This document shows positions 1 through 6,021 of a stretch of 43,950 nt of DNA, one piece after another (position 1 is the stretch's first letter; every line of letters starts with the position of its first letter). The position numbers and the translations under genes are program-made. Source of the stretch: a virus. Below the pieces are notes generated by a model that was not told the origin of the DNA, made no database searches, and was given only the letters and a program-made list of their open reading frames with translations. The stretch is from the IMG/VR virus record IMGVR_UViG_3300036851_000379, positions 1-43,950 of that record; one strand, 5' to 3'.

Positions 1-127
1 TCATCAGGCCCAGCCTCCTCGGTCAATCACGCGTTGAAGCTCAACGCGCTTGGGGTCATTGGGCTCATAGGCTTCCAGGTCTTCCTCGGTCACGCGCACG
101 TAACCGCGTGCCGCGTCTTGACCTTCG
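1..127. repeat. Terminal direct repeat, left copy
   Basis: These 127 bases are identical to 43824-43950. The gene at 4-294 starts in unique sequence and ends inside the repeat, and the gene at 43636-43827 overlaps its stop by 4 nt when the ends are joined. Gene order is therefore continuous across the junction and the molecule is circular or circularly permuted. 127 is a common assembler k-mer, so an assembly overlap is more likely than a true packaged terminal repeat. Confidence 0.97.
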
Positions 128-294
128 GCCCACCACTCTCCGATCGTGCGCTTGACCTCTTCGAGCAGCGCCACGGGATCAGCGATGCGGAAGTCGAACT
201 CCGAAAACTGGTACTCCCCTGTCGGGTCGTCCCCGTCGATGAGCAGGTGGAAGCCGTCTTCCTCTGACTCGATCTTGATGCTGTAGACGTACAT
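4..294 (-). CDS. Hypothetical acidic 96-aa protein
   Basis: The product (MYVYSIKIES...) is acidic with alternating beta-type and helical stretches and several Trp and Tyr residues; I recognise no family. The start overlaps the stop of the preceding gene (TAATG at 292-296). On the closed circle its TGA overlaps the ATG at 43827, so it sits inside the long leftward operon. Its 3' half is present twice because it lies in the terminal repeat. Confidence 0.75.
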   Translation of the reverse strand: MYVYSIKIESEEDGFHLLIDGDDPTGEYQFSEFDFRIADPVALLEEVKRTIGEWWAEGQDAARGYVRVTEEDLEAYEPNDPKRVELQRVIDRGGWA

Positions 295-540
295 TAGACC
301 TCGTCGCGCATGTGCATGAGCACATCCGGGATCTCGACTTGGCAGTAGGAGTGGGCTGTGTTTAGGACGTTGAAGATCGCGCCCTCTGCGATGTCGGAAG
401 CTTCAGACAGACGGCCTAGATCGTGCCCGTCTACCTGCCCGGCTGGCTTGCCCCAAGCCTGCGTTCGAGCGTCTAAGTTGATCTTTCTGAGAATCTGCCG
501 CGCTGTGTTCAGCGCCTCGATGTCTTGTGTGGTGAGCATG
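294..540 (-). CDS. Hypothetical 81-aa protein
   Basis: The ATG at 540 is chosen because it follows an AGAGGAGA ribosome-binding site. A longer in-frame GTG at 575 would begin inside the promoter's -10 box. The product (MLTTQDIEALNT...) is predicted mostly helical and matches no family I know. It is the first gene after the promoter at 566-574 and is coupled to the next gene by TAATG. Confidence 0.7.
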
Positions 541-565
541 TGTCTCCTCTCTCTTGGATCAGTTG

Positions 566-574
566 AGTATATCA
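566..574 (-). promoter_or_regulatory. Extended -10 promoter TGATATACT
   Basis: Read on the minus strand, TGATATACT is an extended -10 box (TGn-TATACT). It lies in the short gap between the stop at 580 and the ATG at 540, leaving a leader of about 20 nt that carries the ribosome-binding site. The same nine bases occur at 10248, 39120 and 40872. Confidence 0.6.
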
Positions 575-579
575 CTGGG

Positions 580-1092
580 TCAGGACGAGCGAGCGCCCCT
601 CTTGCGCGCCGTGCCGAGCACGCGGCCAGCGTCCGACACGTTCCGGGGCGACGGGAGCCAGGGAAGGATCAGCCATGTTCCGGTCGGCTTGCGTCCGGTC
701 GCGTTACAGTCGGGGCAGGGCTGATCCGATCCGTGCTCAATCCAACTGCGCTCTAGGTATCTCTCACCGTTGCACGTCTCACACGCTGGGTAGCGGTCGA
801 GAAGCCCGAATGGGCACTCTTCCCATTCCCCCTCTCGGCCCAGCGTCACGAGCGTGACGCCTACGGCCTCCGGTGATTCACAGGACGCGACCTCTTGCTG
901 GATACGTCCTTCTCCGCGACAATCGAGGCAACGCTTTAGCTCTCCGGTCACGCTTCCGTATGTGTCAATCCAAGCTTTACCTCTGCCCTCACATGTGGGA
1001 CAATCACAGAGTCGATAGAGGACGAAGCGCGAGCGCGGATCGTAGTCCTCCGCCGTTACGTAATGGCGGGCATCAGCGGCAGCACCAGGCAC
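580..1092 (-). CDS. Stand-alone DnaJ-type zinc-finger protein
   Basis: The 170-aa product carries four CxxC motifs of the DnaJ central zinc-finger kind: C31/C34 (CPTCEGRG), C55/C58 (CLDCRGEG), C104/C107 (CETCNGER) and C126/C129 (CPDCNATG). There is no J domain and no C-terminal substrate-binding domain. In DnaJ such a module binds two zinc ions and helps hold unfolded clients; here it could be a phage chaperone adaptor or a nucleic-acid-binding element (inference). The GTG start overlaps the upstream gene by 37 nt, and no later in-frame start fits. Confidence 0.75.
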   Translation of the reverse strand: MPGAAADARHYVTAEDYDPRSRFVLYRLCDCPTCEGRGKAWIDTYGSVTGELKRCLDCRGEGRIQQEVASCESPEAVGVTLVTLGREGEWEECPFGLLDRYPACETCNGERYLERSWIEHGSDQPCPDCNATGRKPTGTWLILPWLPSPRNVSDAGRVLGTARKRGARSS

Positions 1093-1307
1093 CGGAATCC
1101 CTCCTCTCCTTCGGTGTTGAGCCCGGCCTCGAAATCAGCAGCCCAGGCCAGGGCAGCGGCGGGCTCAGAGAACGTCCCGTAAAGCGTCAGATCGCCCGCT
1201 AAGTCGTCTGCGTGAGTTACCGCGACCGTCCAACCGATAGCGCGTGAGAACGAGTCTTGCGCGTCTCTGGCCGCGATCAATGCGAGCAGCTGATTCTCGG
1301 GGGTCAC
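1056..1307 (-). CDS. Hypothetical 83-aa protein
   Basis: The product (MTPENQLLALIAARD...) has an Ala-rich helical middle and ends in a hydrophobic stretch (CLVLPLMPAIT). I do not recognise it. The GTG at 1307 is preferred because it gives the GTGA overlap with the preceding stop that is the rule in this operon; an in-frame ATG at 1322 is the alternative. The coding end includes ATTACGTAAC, a near-match to the repeated 11-mer described in the findings. Confidence 0.6.
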   Translation of the reverse strand: MTPENQLLALIAARDAQDSFSRAIGWTVAVTHADDLAGDLTLYGTFSEPAAALAWAADFEAGLNTEGEEGFRCLVLPLMPAIT

Positions 1308-1417
1308 GTTTTGTCCAACCATGCCGCGAATGCGATCGGGAGCCATAACGGAGCGCCGACGACTACTAGCACCGCTCGGCGAAGTGGCAGTGAGCGGAAA
1401 TGCTCCCATGCCGTCAC
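1304..1417 (-). CDS. Small membrane protein, 37 aa
   Basis: This short gene is bounded by two GTGA overlaps: its GTG at 1417 overlaps the stop of the preceding gene and its TGA overlaps the GTG of the next. The product begins MTAWEHFRSLPLRRA and continues with one hydrophobic segment (VLVVVGAPLWLPIAFAAWL), so it is a predicted single-pass membrane protein with a basic N-terminal side. Function unknown; phage proteins of this type include host-envelope modifiers and lysis accessories. Confidence 0.65.
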   Translation of the reverse strand: MTAWEHFRSLPLRRAVLVVVGAPLWLPIAFAAWLDKT

Positions 1418-1647
1418 GTTCCCCACCGTCCGTTTCGCAGCGTCCGCGTAGTCTCGCGGTAGCCGCGCACGATCCCGAGCTTGAAAGCAATCCAAGCGCG
1501 CGAGGAATCGTGGGCGTGTGCTTCTCGTGCTTCCCAGCGCAACTCATGCTCGGTAGCCGCAAAGGGATAGTGGTTGGCGCGGTCGGCGTCGGCGTATTCG
1601 CAGCCGAGTGAGAATCCTTCCGCGTACTCGTCGGTTGTAGTTCTCAT
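1414..1647 (-). CDS. Hypothetical 77-aa protein
   Basis: The start ATG at 1647 follows AGAGGAGAAAAGAG. The product (MRTTTDEYAEGFSLG...) contains the pattern EGFSLGCEYAD...WIAFKLGIVRGYRE. It is reminiscent of small phage proteins with two G-x-x-x-G-like helical repeats, but I cannot assign a family. It is coupled to the membrane protein downstream by GTGA. Confidence 0.65.
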   Translation of the reverse strand: MRTTTDEYAEGFSLGCEYADADRANHYPFAATEHELRWEAREAHAHDSSRAWIAFKLGIVRGYRETTRTLRNGRWGT

Positions 1648-1862
1648 CTCTTTTCTCCTCTCTCTCTTGCTTCCTCTCGTATCTGCCGAAGAACGAACAG
1701 CGCCATGGCGACAAATACATGGCGCGGCCAACCCATTTCCTCGCAGAATGCGTCCACACTCGCCCGAAGTTCTGGCCGTAGGCGGATGTTCATTTGAGCC
1801 CAGCCGTTTCCATCGACTGGGAAGTGCTCAAACTCGGACAAATCAGGCATCGGCCACATCAT
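1644..1862 (-). CDS. Ribbon-helix-helix-like protein, 72 aa
   Basis: The C-terminal half reads MNIRLRPELRASVDAFCEEM followed by WPRHVFVAMALFVLRQIREEA. This fits a short beta strand plus two helices, as in Arc/CopG (RHH) DNA-binding proteins. The N-terminal 24 residues are acidic. The start at 1862 uses the ATGA overlap with the preceding gene; a second ATG lies one codon later. It may regulate phage genes (inference). Confidence 0.6.
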   Translation of the reverse strand: MMWPMPDLSEFEHFPVDGNGWAQMNIRLRPELRASVDAFCEEMGWPRHVFVAMALFVLRQIREEARERGEKR

Positions 1863-2083
1863 GCAGCTAGCGCGTCGAGCTTCTCGTTCAAGACTTGATT
1901 GGCAAGGTCGATAATGGTCTCGCTCAGAAATGAGCGCGTCTTCCACTGCCATGAGGGATCAGCGAGGCAGGACAATGCCTCCAGCGACTGCTCGCCGAGC
2001 TTCTGAATGAACGCAGTAAGAGCGGCATCTTCTGCCCATTCGTGCGCGTCATAGGCTAGCTCGTAGAGTTTCTCTTGTGTCAT
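1859..2083 (-). CDS. Hypothetical 74-aa protein
   Basis: The product (MTQEKLYELAYDAHEW...) is predicted all-helical and acidic. No family recognised. A strong AGAGAGGAGAAG ribosome-binding site precedes the ATG at 2083, and the stop overlaps the next start by ATGA. Confidence 0.7.
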   Translation of the reverse strand: MTQEKLYELAYDAHEWAEDAALTAFIQKLGEQSLEALSCLADPSWQWKTRSFLSETIIDLANQVLNEKLDALAA

Positions 2084-2098
2084 TTTCTCTTCTCCTCT

Positions 2099-2284
2099 CT
2101 AGCGTTTCTCGCCGCGAGCGCGGCGCAGTATGTATTGGATCCCCGGCCTGCTCATGCCGGCCGCACGCGCCAGCTCAGCAAGCGAGTGATGTGCTTTCGC
2201 CCGCACGAGCGCAGTTCTGAACTCGTGCTCGGCCCGGTCACGCAGTTCTCGGGCTTCGGTGACTACATCGAGGAGGACACTCAC
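2099..2284 (-). CDS. Small helix-turn-helix protein, 61 aa
   Basis: The C-terminal part (ELARAAGMSRPGIQYILRRA) is a recognisable helix-turn-helix with a recognition helix ending in basic residues. The N-terminal half is a charged helix that could dimerise. The GTG at 2284 gives a GTGA overlap with the preceding stop; a longer in-frame start at 2311 would overlap that gene by 31 nt and is less likely. It is one of the few candidate transcription regulators in the genome. Confidence 0.65.
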   Translation of the reverse strand: MSVLLDVVTEARELRDRAEHEFRTALVRAKAHHSLAELARAAGMSRPGIQYILRRARGEKR

Positions 2285-2520
2285 TGAATGTATGGCTCCT
2301 CTAGCAGCCATAGCGCTTCCATCATGGCGCGCAGGTAGAGAGTTACGTCCGACCGCGTGCCGGCGGTCAGGTTCTTTACGACACCGCCGTTCTCGTCTCC
2401 AAGATCGAGCCCCGTGTATCCATAGCGCCCTTCCAGGAGCACGCGAGCCTTCGAGCCTCGCTTGCGAAACATCTCGTTCAAAGCCTCAGCGGTACCTTCC
2501 ATCTCAGCCTTCGCGGTCAT
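2281..2520 (-). CDS. Hypothetical 79-aa protein
   Basis: The product (MTAKAEMEGTAEALNE...) looks alpha/beta and has no motif I recognise. The start ATG at 2520 is preceded by CTAGAGAGGAGAAC and by its own promoter at 2551-2579, so it heads a sub-operon with the helix-turn-helix gene. Confidence 0.7.
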   Translation of the reverse strand: MTAKAEMEGTAEALNEMFRKRGSKARVLLEGRYGYTGLDLGDENGGVVKNLTAGTRSDVTLYLRAMMEALWLLEEPYIQ

Positions 2521-2550
2521 CGTATGTTCTCCTCTCTAGGGGTCTAGCGG

Positions 2551-2579
2551 ACTGTATCGCATCCCGTCCAGAATATCAA
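2551..2579 (-). promoter_or_regulatory. Sigma70-like promoter
   Basis: On the minus strand TTGATA (2579-2574) and TACAGT (2556-2551) are separated by exactly 17 bp, in a 90-bp gap between the genes ending at 2611 and starting at 2520. The leader includes the ribosome-binding site of the downstream gene. Confidence 0.65.
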
Positions 2580-2610
2580 CTTACACCTTGTTTCCGTGCG
2601 TGCGCGCGAG

Positions 2611-2805
2611 TTAGGCGCGCTCTTCCCAGTCGGCATTAATGTCAAACGGTTCCACTTCCCCCTGTTTGTCAGCGGGCCTGTAGACGTTGCGCACCAGCTC
2701 CAGTCGGCGGTACTCACGCGGGCTAACAAGCGGCGGATCCTGCCAGGCCATCAGGCCGAGGGCGGCTTCACGGAAGGCAGCGCGGATCTTCTCTTGGCTG
2801 CTCAT
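2611..2805 (-). CDS. Hypothetical 64-aa protein
   Basis: The product (MSSQEKIRAAFREAALGL...) is helical in its first half and charged throughout. No family recognised. It is coupled to the preceding gene by an ATGA overlap at 2802-2805. Confidence 0.7.
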   Translation of the reverse strand: MSSQEKIRAAFREAALGLMAWQDPPLVSPREYRRLELVRNVYRPADKQGEVEPFDINADWEERA

Positions 2806-3026
2806 GAGACGTTCTCTTTGAAATCGGACGGCTTGAAGTGGCCGAAGTCCATATTGCGGTTGCCGTTTGTTTCGTTAGTCCAGTAGTAGAGGCCGCGTAT
2901 CCACGGCGTCGCGTATCCGTCGCGTTGCTCGATGCCTACAACCTCAACGAGCCGCGAGCCGAACCCGTAGGCGTTGTCTGACTTGAGTTTGAGGGTGTCT
3001 CCTACTTGAATGTCTTGATGGCGCAT
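2802..3026 (-). CDS. Hypothetical 74-aa protein, beta-rich
   Basis: The ATG at 3026 follows GAGGAGAAACG and is preferred over an upstream in-frame start at 3041 that would place the ribosome-binding site inside the gene. The product (MRHQDIQVGDTLKLKS...) resembles small beta-barrel proteins with the pattern VGDTLKL...RLVEVVGIE, but this is only a fold guess. Confidence 0.65.
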   Translation of the reverse strand: MRHQDIQVGDTLKLKSDNAYGFGSRLVEVVGIEQRDGYATPWIRGLYYWTNETNGNRNMDFGHFKPSDFKENVS

Positions 3027-3094
3027 CGTTTCTCCTCTCATCTAGGGCAGTAGCGCCCACGGCCGCGCGCCTAGTGGTAGCGCGACCGAAGGGG

Positions 3095-3283
3095 TTACAG
3101 CGCAATCTGGCGAACGCGCTCGATCTTGTAGTTGGCATGTCCACTTGCGCGCAGGGAACGCATGACATCGATCTTTGCGCTCTTGGCATTACGCGCATAG
3201 CGGCACGGAGCCGAGTAGCTGTCGTCGCTGAGCCTGACGCTTACCTGAAAGCGGTAGAGCGGGCGGTGGTAGAGATCGCGCAT
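3095..3283 (-). CDS. Hypothetical basic 62-aa protein
   Basis: The ATG at 3283 follows AGAGGAGCAGCAC. The product (MRDLYHRPLYRFQVSV...) is rich in Arg, Lys and Tyr, which would suit nucleic-acid binding, but shows no known motif. The longer frame up to 3346 overlaps the neighbouring gene and is rejected. Confidence 0.6.
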   Translation of the reverse strand: MRDLYHRPLYRFQVSVRLSDDSYSAPCRYARNAKSAKIDVMRSLRASGHANYKIERVRQIAL

Positions 3284-3294
3284 GTGCTGCTCCT

Positions 3295-3492
3295 CTAGGA
3301 AGTAGTGGGACGATGAGCGGCTGCGGCGGAGACTGTTCGTTCCCAAGGACTATCATCTACGCGGAAGTAGAGAACATCCCAAGAACGCTTGATCTCTACC
3401 CACATCTCCTCGCCTGTGCTCTTGAGACGCATTCTGCGGGTGATGCAGTTGCCGCGCCTCAGCTCTCTTTGCTCGCTCAGATTGAAGTTCAT
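3295..3492 (-). CDS. First leftward gene, leaderless, 65 aa
   Basis: The ATG at 3492 lies only 6 nt after a -10 box (TACTGT, 3504-3499) with a consensus TTGACA 16 bp further upstream, so the mRNA is probably leaderless. The product (MNFNLSEQRELRRGN...) contains a basic patch and a Trp-rich middle and is unassigned. As the promoter-proximal gene of the leftward block, next to a 20-bp dyad, it may be an early regulator (inference). Confidence 0.65.
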   Translation of the reverse strand: MNFNLSEQRELRRGNCITRRMRLKSTGEEMWVEIKRSWDVLYFRVDDSPWERTVSAAAAHRPTTS

Positions 3493-3498
3493 GCCCCC

Positions 3499-3526
3499 AC
3501 AGTACAGCATCCCATACACCTGTCAA
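3499..3526 (-). promoter_or_regulatory. Main leftward promoter
   Basis: The minus strand reads TTGACA (3526-3521), a 16-bp spacer, then TACTGT (3504-3499), followed 6 nt later by the ATG at 3492. The -35 box abuts the dyad at 3526-3545, so a protein bound there would block or recruit polymerase. Confidence 0.7.
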
Positions 3527-3545
3527 GTCTAGGCTTACCTAGACT
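3526..3545. promoter_or_regulatory. Perfect 8-bp dyad operator
   Basis: AGTCTAGG, a 4-bp centre CTTA, and CCTAGACT form a perfect inverted repeat that touches the -35 box of the leftward promoter. The half-site together with the -35 (CCTAGACTTGAC on the minus strand) recurs at 39134-39145 upstream of the lysin promoter, so one regulator could act on both. Confidence 0.6.
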
Positions 3546-3580
3546 AAAGGCTAGTATCCATGCCGCTTGACAGGTACGCC

Positions 3581-3645
3581 GAGCCCGGCAGCGCAGCTCC
3601 TCAGTGAGCCGGCGGGCCGGGCTCTGTTACTCGGCTGCTGCCGGG
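3581..3645. promoter_or_regulatory. Overlapping alternative GC-rich hairpins
   Basis: GAGCCCGGC (3581-3589) can pair with GCCGGGCTC (3616-3624). CCCGGCAGC (3584-3592), which shares six bases with the first arm, can instead pair with GCTGCCGGG (3637-3645). The two structures are mutually exclusive. The element lies between the two divergent promoters and is not clearly transcribed from either. Confidence 0.45.
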
Positions 3646-3690
3646 GAGAGGGGTGGGGGAGGGGGAGAGCGCGAGGGCTCTCGCAATACT

Positions 3691-3738
3691 GATGCACTTT
3701 GCATCATTTCCTGTAGCAAGTTGCATCTAGCCGATGCA
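3691..3738. promoter_or_regulatory. Two GATGCA dyads (operator or iteron pair)
   Basis: GATGCA-CTT-TGCATC (3691-3705) and TGCATC-N5-GATGCA (3722-3738) give four GATGCA half-sites. The dyad centres are about 32 bp apart, close to three helical turns. The second dyad overlaps the -35 box of the rightward promoter. Likely readers are the RHH protein encoded at 3948 or a host factor; an origin-type iteron array is the alternative. Confidence 0.55.
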
Positions 3739-3750
3739 GTGTGATACACT
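3721..3750 (+). promoter_or_regulatory. Main rightward promoter
   Basis: TTGCAT (3721-3726), an 18-bp spacer and TACACT (3745-3750) with an upstream TGA (extended -10) are followed 7 nt later by the ATG at 3758. This predicts a leaderless transcript entering the rightward block. Confidence 0.65.
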
Positions 3751-3757
3751 CTGCTAC

Positions 3758-3955
3758 ATGCGTAAATTCATCATCTCTGAGGAGTACCTAGAGCAGCTTT
3801 GCGCTGCGCTCGAAATCAACTGTCAGACAGTTACCAGAATCATCATCGACGCAAAGGCCGACGAACCGATCTACGCCTACGTCGAGATACTCGGGACGGA
3901 AGACATACTCAAGTTCTCCCCTACCACTGTCACCAAGGCGACGATCGGTGAGTAA
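3758..3955 (+). CDS. First rightward gene, leaderless, 65 aa
   Basis: The ATG at 3758 is 7 nt after the -10 box and has no ribosome-binding site; the longer in-frame start at 3734 would begin upstream of the -10 box. The product (MRKFIISEEYLEQLC...) has an alternating alpha/beta appearance and no motif I know. It overlaps the RHH gene by 8 nt, so the pair may form a regulator with a partner. Confidence 0.65.
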   Translation: MRKFIISEEYLEQLCAALEINCQTVTRIIIDAKADEPIYAYVEILGTEDILKFSPTTVTKATIGE

Positions 3956-4235
3956 GCCAGTACGTCTTCCCGACTACCTGCACGCCGAGATCGAAAAACT
4001 GGCGGCAGCTGAGAAGCGCTCACTCGCGAACATGGTGCAGGTGCTGCTCGAGCAGGCGCTCAGGATGAAGAGATGGGAGTCCGGGCTGTCGGGGGAGGGG
4101 GGCGTAAACGAGTCGTCCCCTGGTACACGGTCAGCAGATGTCACCTCTGCGGTGGAGCGGACGCGCGATGAAGCCGCAAGTACGTCGCCCCCCGCCGAGA
4201 GCCCAGATCCTCACTTCAAGCCCGACCCGAAATGA
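3948..4235 (+). CDS. Ribbon-helix-helix regulator with disordered tail
   Basis: Residues 4-40 (VRLPDYLHAEIEKLA then KRSLANMVQVLLEQAL) match the strand-helix-helix layout of CopG/Arc-type dimeric repressors. The remaining 55 residues are Ser, Pro and Glu rich and probably disordered. Its position just inside the rightward operon, downstream of the GATGCA dyads, makes it a candidate autoregulator (inference). The start is GTG. Confidence 0.65.
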   Translation: MSKPVRLPDYLHAEIEKLAAAEKRSLANMVQVLLEQALRMKRWESGLSGEGGVNESSPGTRSADVTSAVERTRDEAASTSPPAESPDPHFKPDPK

Positions 4236-4256
4236 ATGTCTAGAGAGGAGAAGTTC

Positions 4257-4784
4257 ATGAAGCGCCTATTTCTGATCGTCATCGGAGTCTGCCTGCTCGT
4301 GCTGGGCATGACCGCCGCAACCGCTCTCGCGGACAAACCCCCTGCGCCGCCCGGCAAGGATCCCTGTTCCCACGGGAACACAGGAAAGCCCTGCCGCCCC
4401 GATCCTCAGCCGGACAAGGGCAAAGACTGTAACCACCACGGCAAAGAGGGCGGGGTAAACGAGGATCACTGCAAGGGCGAGATACAGCCTCCTACAACAC
4501 CGCCTACCAATCCTCCACCGACCAACCCGCCTCCCATCAATCCTCCGCCCACGAACCCGCCCCCGACGATCACGACGGGAGAGCCCGGAAAGCCGGTGAC
4601 GGTCGAAACGACGCCGGGACAGCCGGTCGAGGTGATCGGCCCCGCAGTCATAGTGGAGAAGAACCCCGGCACGATCACGCTCAAGCCGACCAAGCCGGGG
4701 ATCATCAAGGTCTCTCAGACGACGCAGGTGACCAAGATCGGCGTGACCAAGCGGGATGAGATCGGAAAGGCGCTGGCAGGATGA
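4257..4784 (+). CDS. Secreted proline-rich protein
   Basis: The ATG at 4257 follows GAGAGGAGAAGTTC. The product opens with a clear signal peptide (MKRLFLIVIG, hydrophobic core, cut near TALA-DK). A Cys- and His-rich stretch follows, then about five N-P-P-P repeats (TNPPPTNPPPINPPP), then a beta-rich C-terminal part of about 75 residues with GEPGKPVTVETTPGQPVEV. Such Pro-rich linkers usually span a cell wall, so it is probably displayed at the host surface. It heads a run of exported proteins that may alter the envelope or block superinfection (inference). Confidence 0.7.
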   Translation: MKRLFLIVIGVCLLVLGMTAATALADKPPAPPGKDPCSHGNTGKPCRPDPQPDKGKDCNHHGKEGGVNEDHCKGEIQPPTTPPTNPPPTNPPPINPPPTNPPPTITTGEPGKPVTVETTPGQPVEVIGPAVIVEKNPGTITLKPTKPGIIKVSQTTQVTKIGVTKRDEIGKALAG

Positions 4785-5047
4785 AGGCCCTGCTTGCAGC
4801 CATTCTTTTCGCCCTCGTGCTTGTAGCCTCTGGTTGCGGCGGAACTGAGACAACGGTAGTTGAGGGCTTCGAGAATCAACCAGTCGAGGAGATTCAAGAA
4901 CGAGATGACAGCCTTCGTACTGAGGTCATATCCGTACCGTTGCCTGATGGCCGCACTGTCATTTGTGTACGAATGAGGGCACGTGGTAGCGGCGCGCCTC
5001 GTCCCGACACACTGGTACTCGCGTGCGATTGGGATAACGCTAGATGA
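4781..5047 (+). CDS. Small lipoprotein, 88 aa
   Basis: The N-terminus has a lysine, a hydrophobic core and the lipobox LVASGC, so the Cys near residue 19 should be lipidated and anchor the protein on the outer face of the membrane. The mature part has acidic and beta-rich segments and two further Cys. It overlaps the previous gene by ATGA. Phage lipoproteins of this size are often superinfection-exclusion factors, which I infer from type and position only. Confidence 0.7.
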   Translation: MKALLAAILFALVLVASGCGGTETTVVEGFENQPVEEIQERDDSLRTEVISVPLPDGRTVICVRMRARGSGAPRPDTLVLACDWDNAR

Positions 5048-5304
5048 AGATCCTGCTCGCAGTCGTCGTCTCCGCGCTCGTCTTTGGGGCAGGCGGCTTC
5101 GCGGCCTCTTGTTACTGGCAGAAGCAGGGGGCCACGTACTTCTGCCACGGTGTCCAGGGCTATGTCATTTGTAAGACCGAAGGCTGGACACCGCGCTACG
5201 GCGTCCTGATCGATAAAGAGGTCATCGACATCTTCTTCGGGAAGCGTGCGATCTTTTCCTGCGAAGTGGCGCGGCGACCGTACGAGTGCTGGGACTTTCG
5301 ATGA
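5044..5304 (+). CDS. Small secreted Cys-rich protein, 86 aa
   Basis: It begins with a signal-like segment (MKILLAVVVSALVFGAGGFA). The mature part contains five Cys (SCYWQ, YFCHG, VICKT, FSCEV, YECWD), suggesting disulfides outside the cell. ATGA overlaps join it to both neighbours. No family recognised. Confidence 0.65.
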   Translation: MKILLAVVVSALVFGAGGFAASCYWQKQGATYFCHGVQGYVICKTEGWTPRYGVLIDKEVIDIFFGKRAIFSCEVARRPYECWDFR

Positions 5305-5531
5305 GCGCGTCGGAGAAGCTGAAGGCGCTGAAGCAGCAACTCGACTCACCATTTCCGACCGTCGTTTGGCACGCACAAGAGATCGAGAAAAGAGTTCTCC
5401 CCCAGATCGTGGCAGTAGTGGAGGCGGCAGAGAAACTCTGGCAAGTTCACGGAGAGATCGCAGCGTGGGAACAGGGCACTGACTTGATTGCCGCCCTCGT
5501 CGCTCTCGACGCCAAGTTCGGAGAAGAGTGA
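5301..5531 (+). CDS. Hypothetical helical 76-aa protein
   Basis: The ATG at 5301 overlaps the upstream stop (ATGA). The product (MSASEKLKALKQQLD...) is a predicted helical or coiled-coil protein without transmembrane segments. No family recognised. Confidence 0.65.
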   Translation: MSASEKLKALKQQLDSPFPTVVWHAQEIEKRVLPQIVAVVEAAEKLWQVHGEIAAWEQGTDLIAALVALDAKFGEE

Positions 5532-5674
5532 TCGGCTTCCTCGCCCTCGGTTGTCTTTTCTGCGCGCTCGCCTTCAGCGCCCTCGATGTGGCCTCGGCCT
5601 GGCTTATGCTGCCGCTGGCCGGGATGATGATGCCGATCTGGGTCAGGCACGGGGACGGGAGGCAGCACCGATGA
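5528..5674 (+). CDS. Small membrane protein, 48 aa
   Basis: This short gene runs from a GTG overlapping the previous stop (GTGA) to a TGA overlapping the next ATG. The product starts MIGFLALGCLFCALAFSAL and continues with a second hydrophobic stretch (AWLMLPLAGMMMPIWV) and a basic tail (RHGDGRQHR). This fits two short membrane helices with the C-terminus inside. Function unknown. Confidence 0.6.
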   Translation: MIGFLALGCLFCALAFSALDVASAWLMLPLAGMMMPIWVRHGDGRQHR

Positions 5675-6021
5675 CACCGGAGGAGATGTGCAAGCTCGCG
5701 GATGAGGCTACGCCGGGGCCGTGGACGGTGGAGGAAAGCATCTGCGCTGTAGACACACCGGATGGACGGGCACTTGTCCTGATGGTCGACCGACAAGAGC
5801 CAGCACAGGCACTACGGGACGCCTGCCTCATCGCCCTCGCCCCCGACCTCGCGCGGCTCTGCGCTGAGCTGGGGGAGGCGCTGGCAGGGGTCGCAATTCT
5901 TGAGATGCATTCCGACTTCAGCGACGATGAGAACGAGGAACTTCGCAAGCGCGCCGTGACCGCGCGTTCCGCCCTTGCCAAGCTCGCCGAACTGGAGGCG
6001 CCAACTGATGTATCGCGGTGA
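5671..6021 (+). CDS. Ead/Ea22-like phage protein
   Basis: The 116-aa product starts MTPEEMCKLADEATPGPW, and the middle reads ACLIALAPDLARLCAEL. The ATPGPW signature followed by a 'lia.aP.l...L' helix is typical of small early phage proteins of the Ead/Ea22 type, whose function is not established. The C-terminal part is helical. Confidence 0.65.
   Translation: MTPEEMCKLADEATPGPWTVEESICAVDTPDGRALVLMVDRQEPAQALRDACLIALAPDLARLCAELGEALAGVAILEMHSDFSDDENEELRKRAVTARSALAKLAELEAPTDVSR

Noticed and set aside
1-127. Biological direct terminal repeat for packaging
   Set aside because: The length equals a common assembler k-mer and gene order is continuous when the ends are joined, so circular assembly is simpler. 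Read-depth data would settle it.
4894-5796. 300-codon open frame on the minus strand
   Set aside because: It covers five coupled rightward genes in antisense and shows no domain; a shadow frame.
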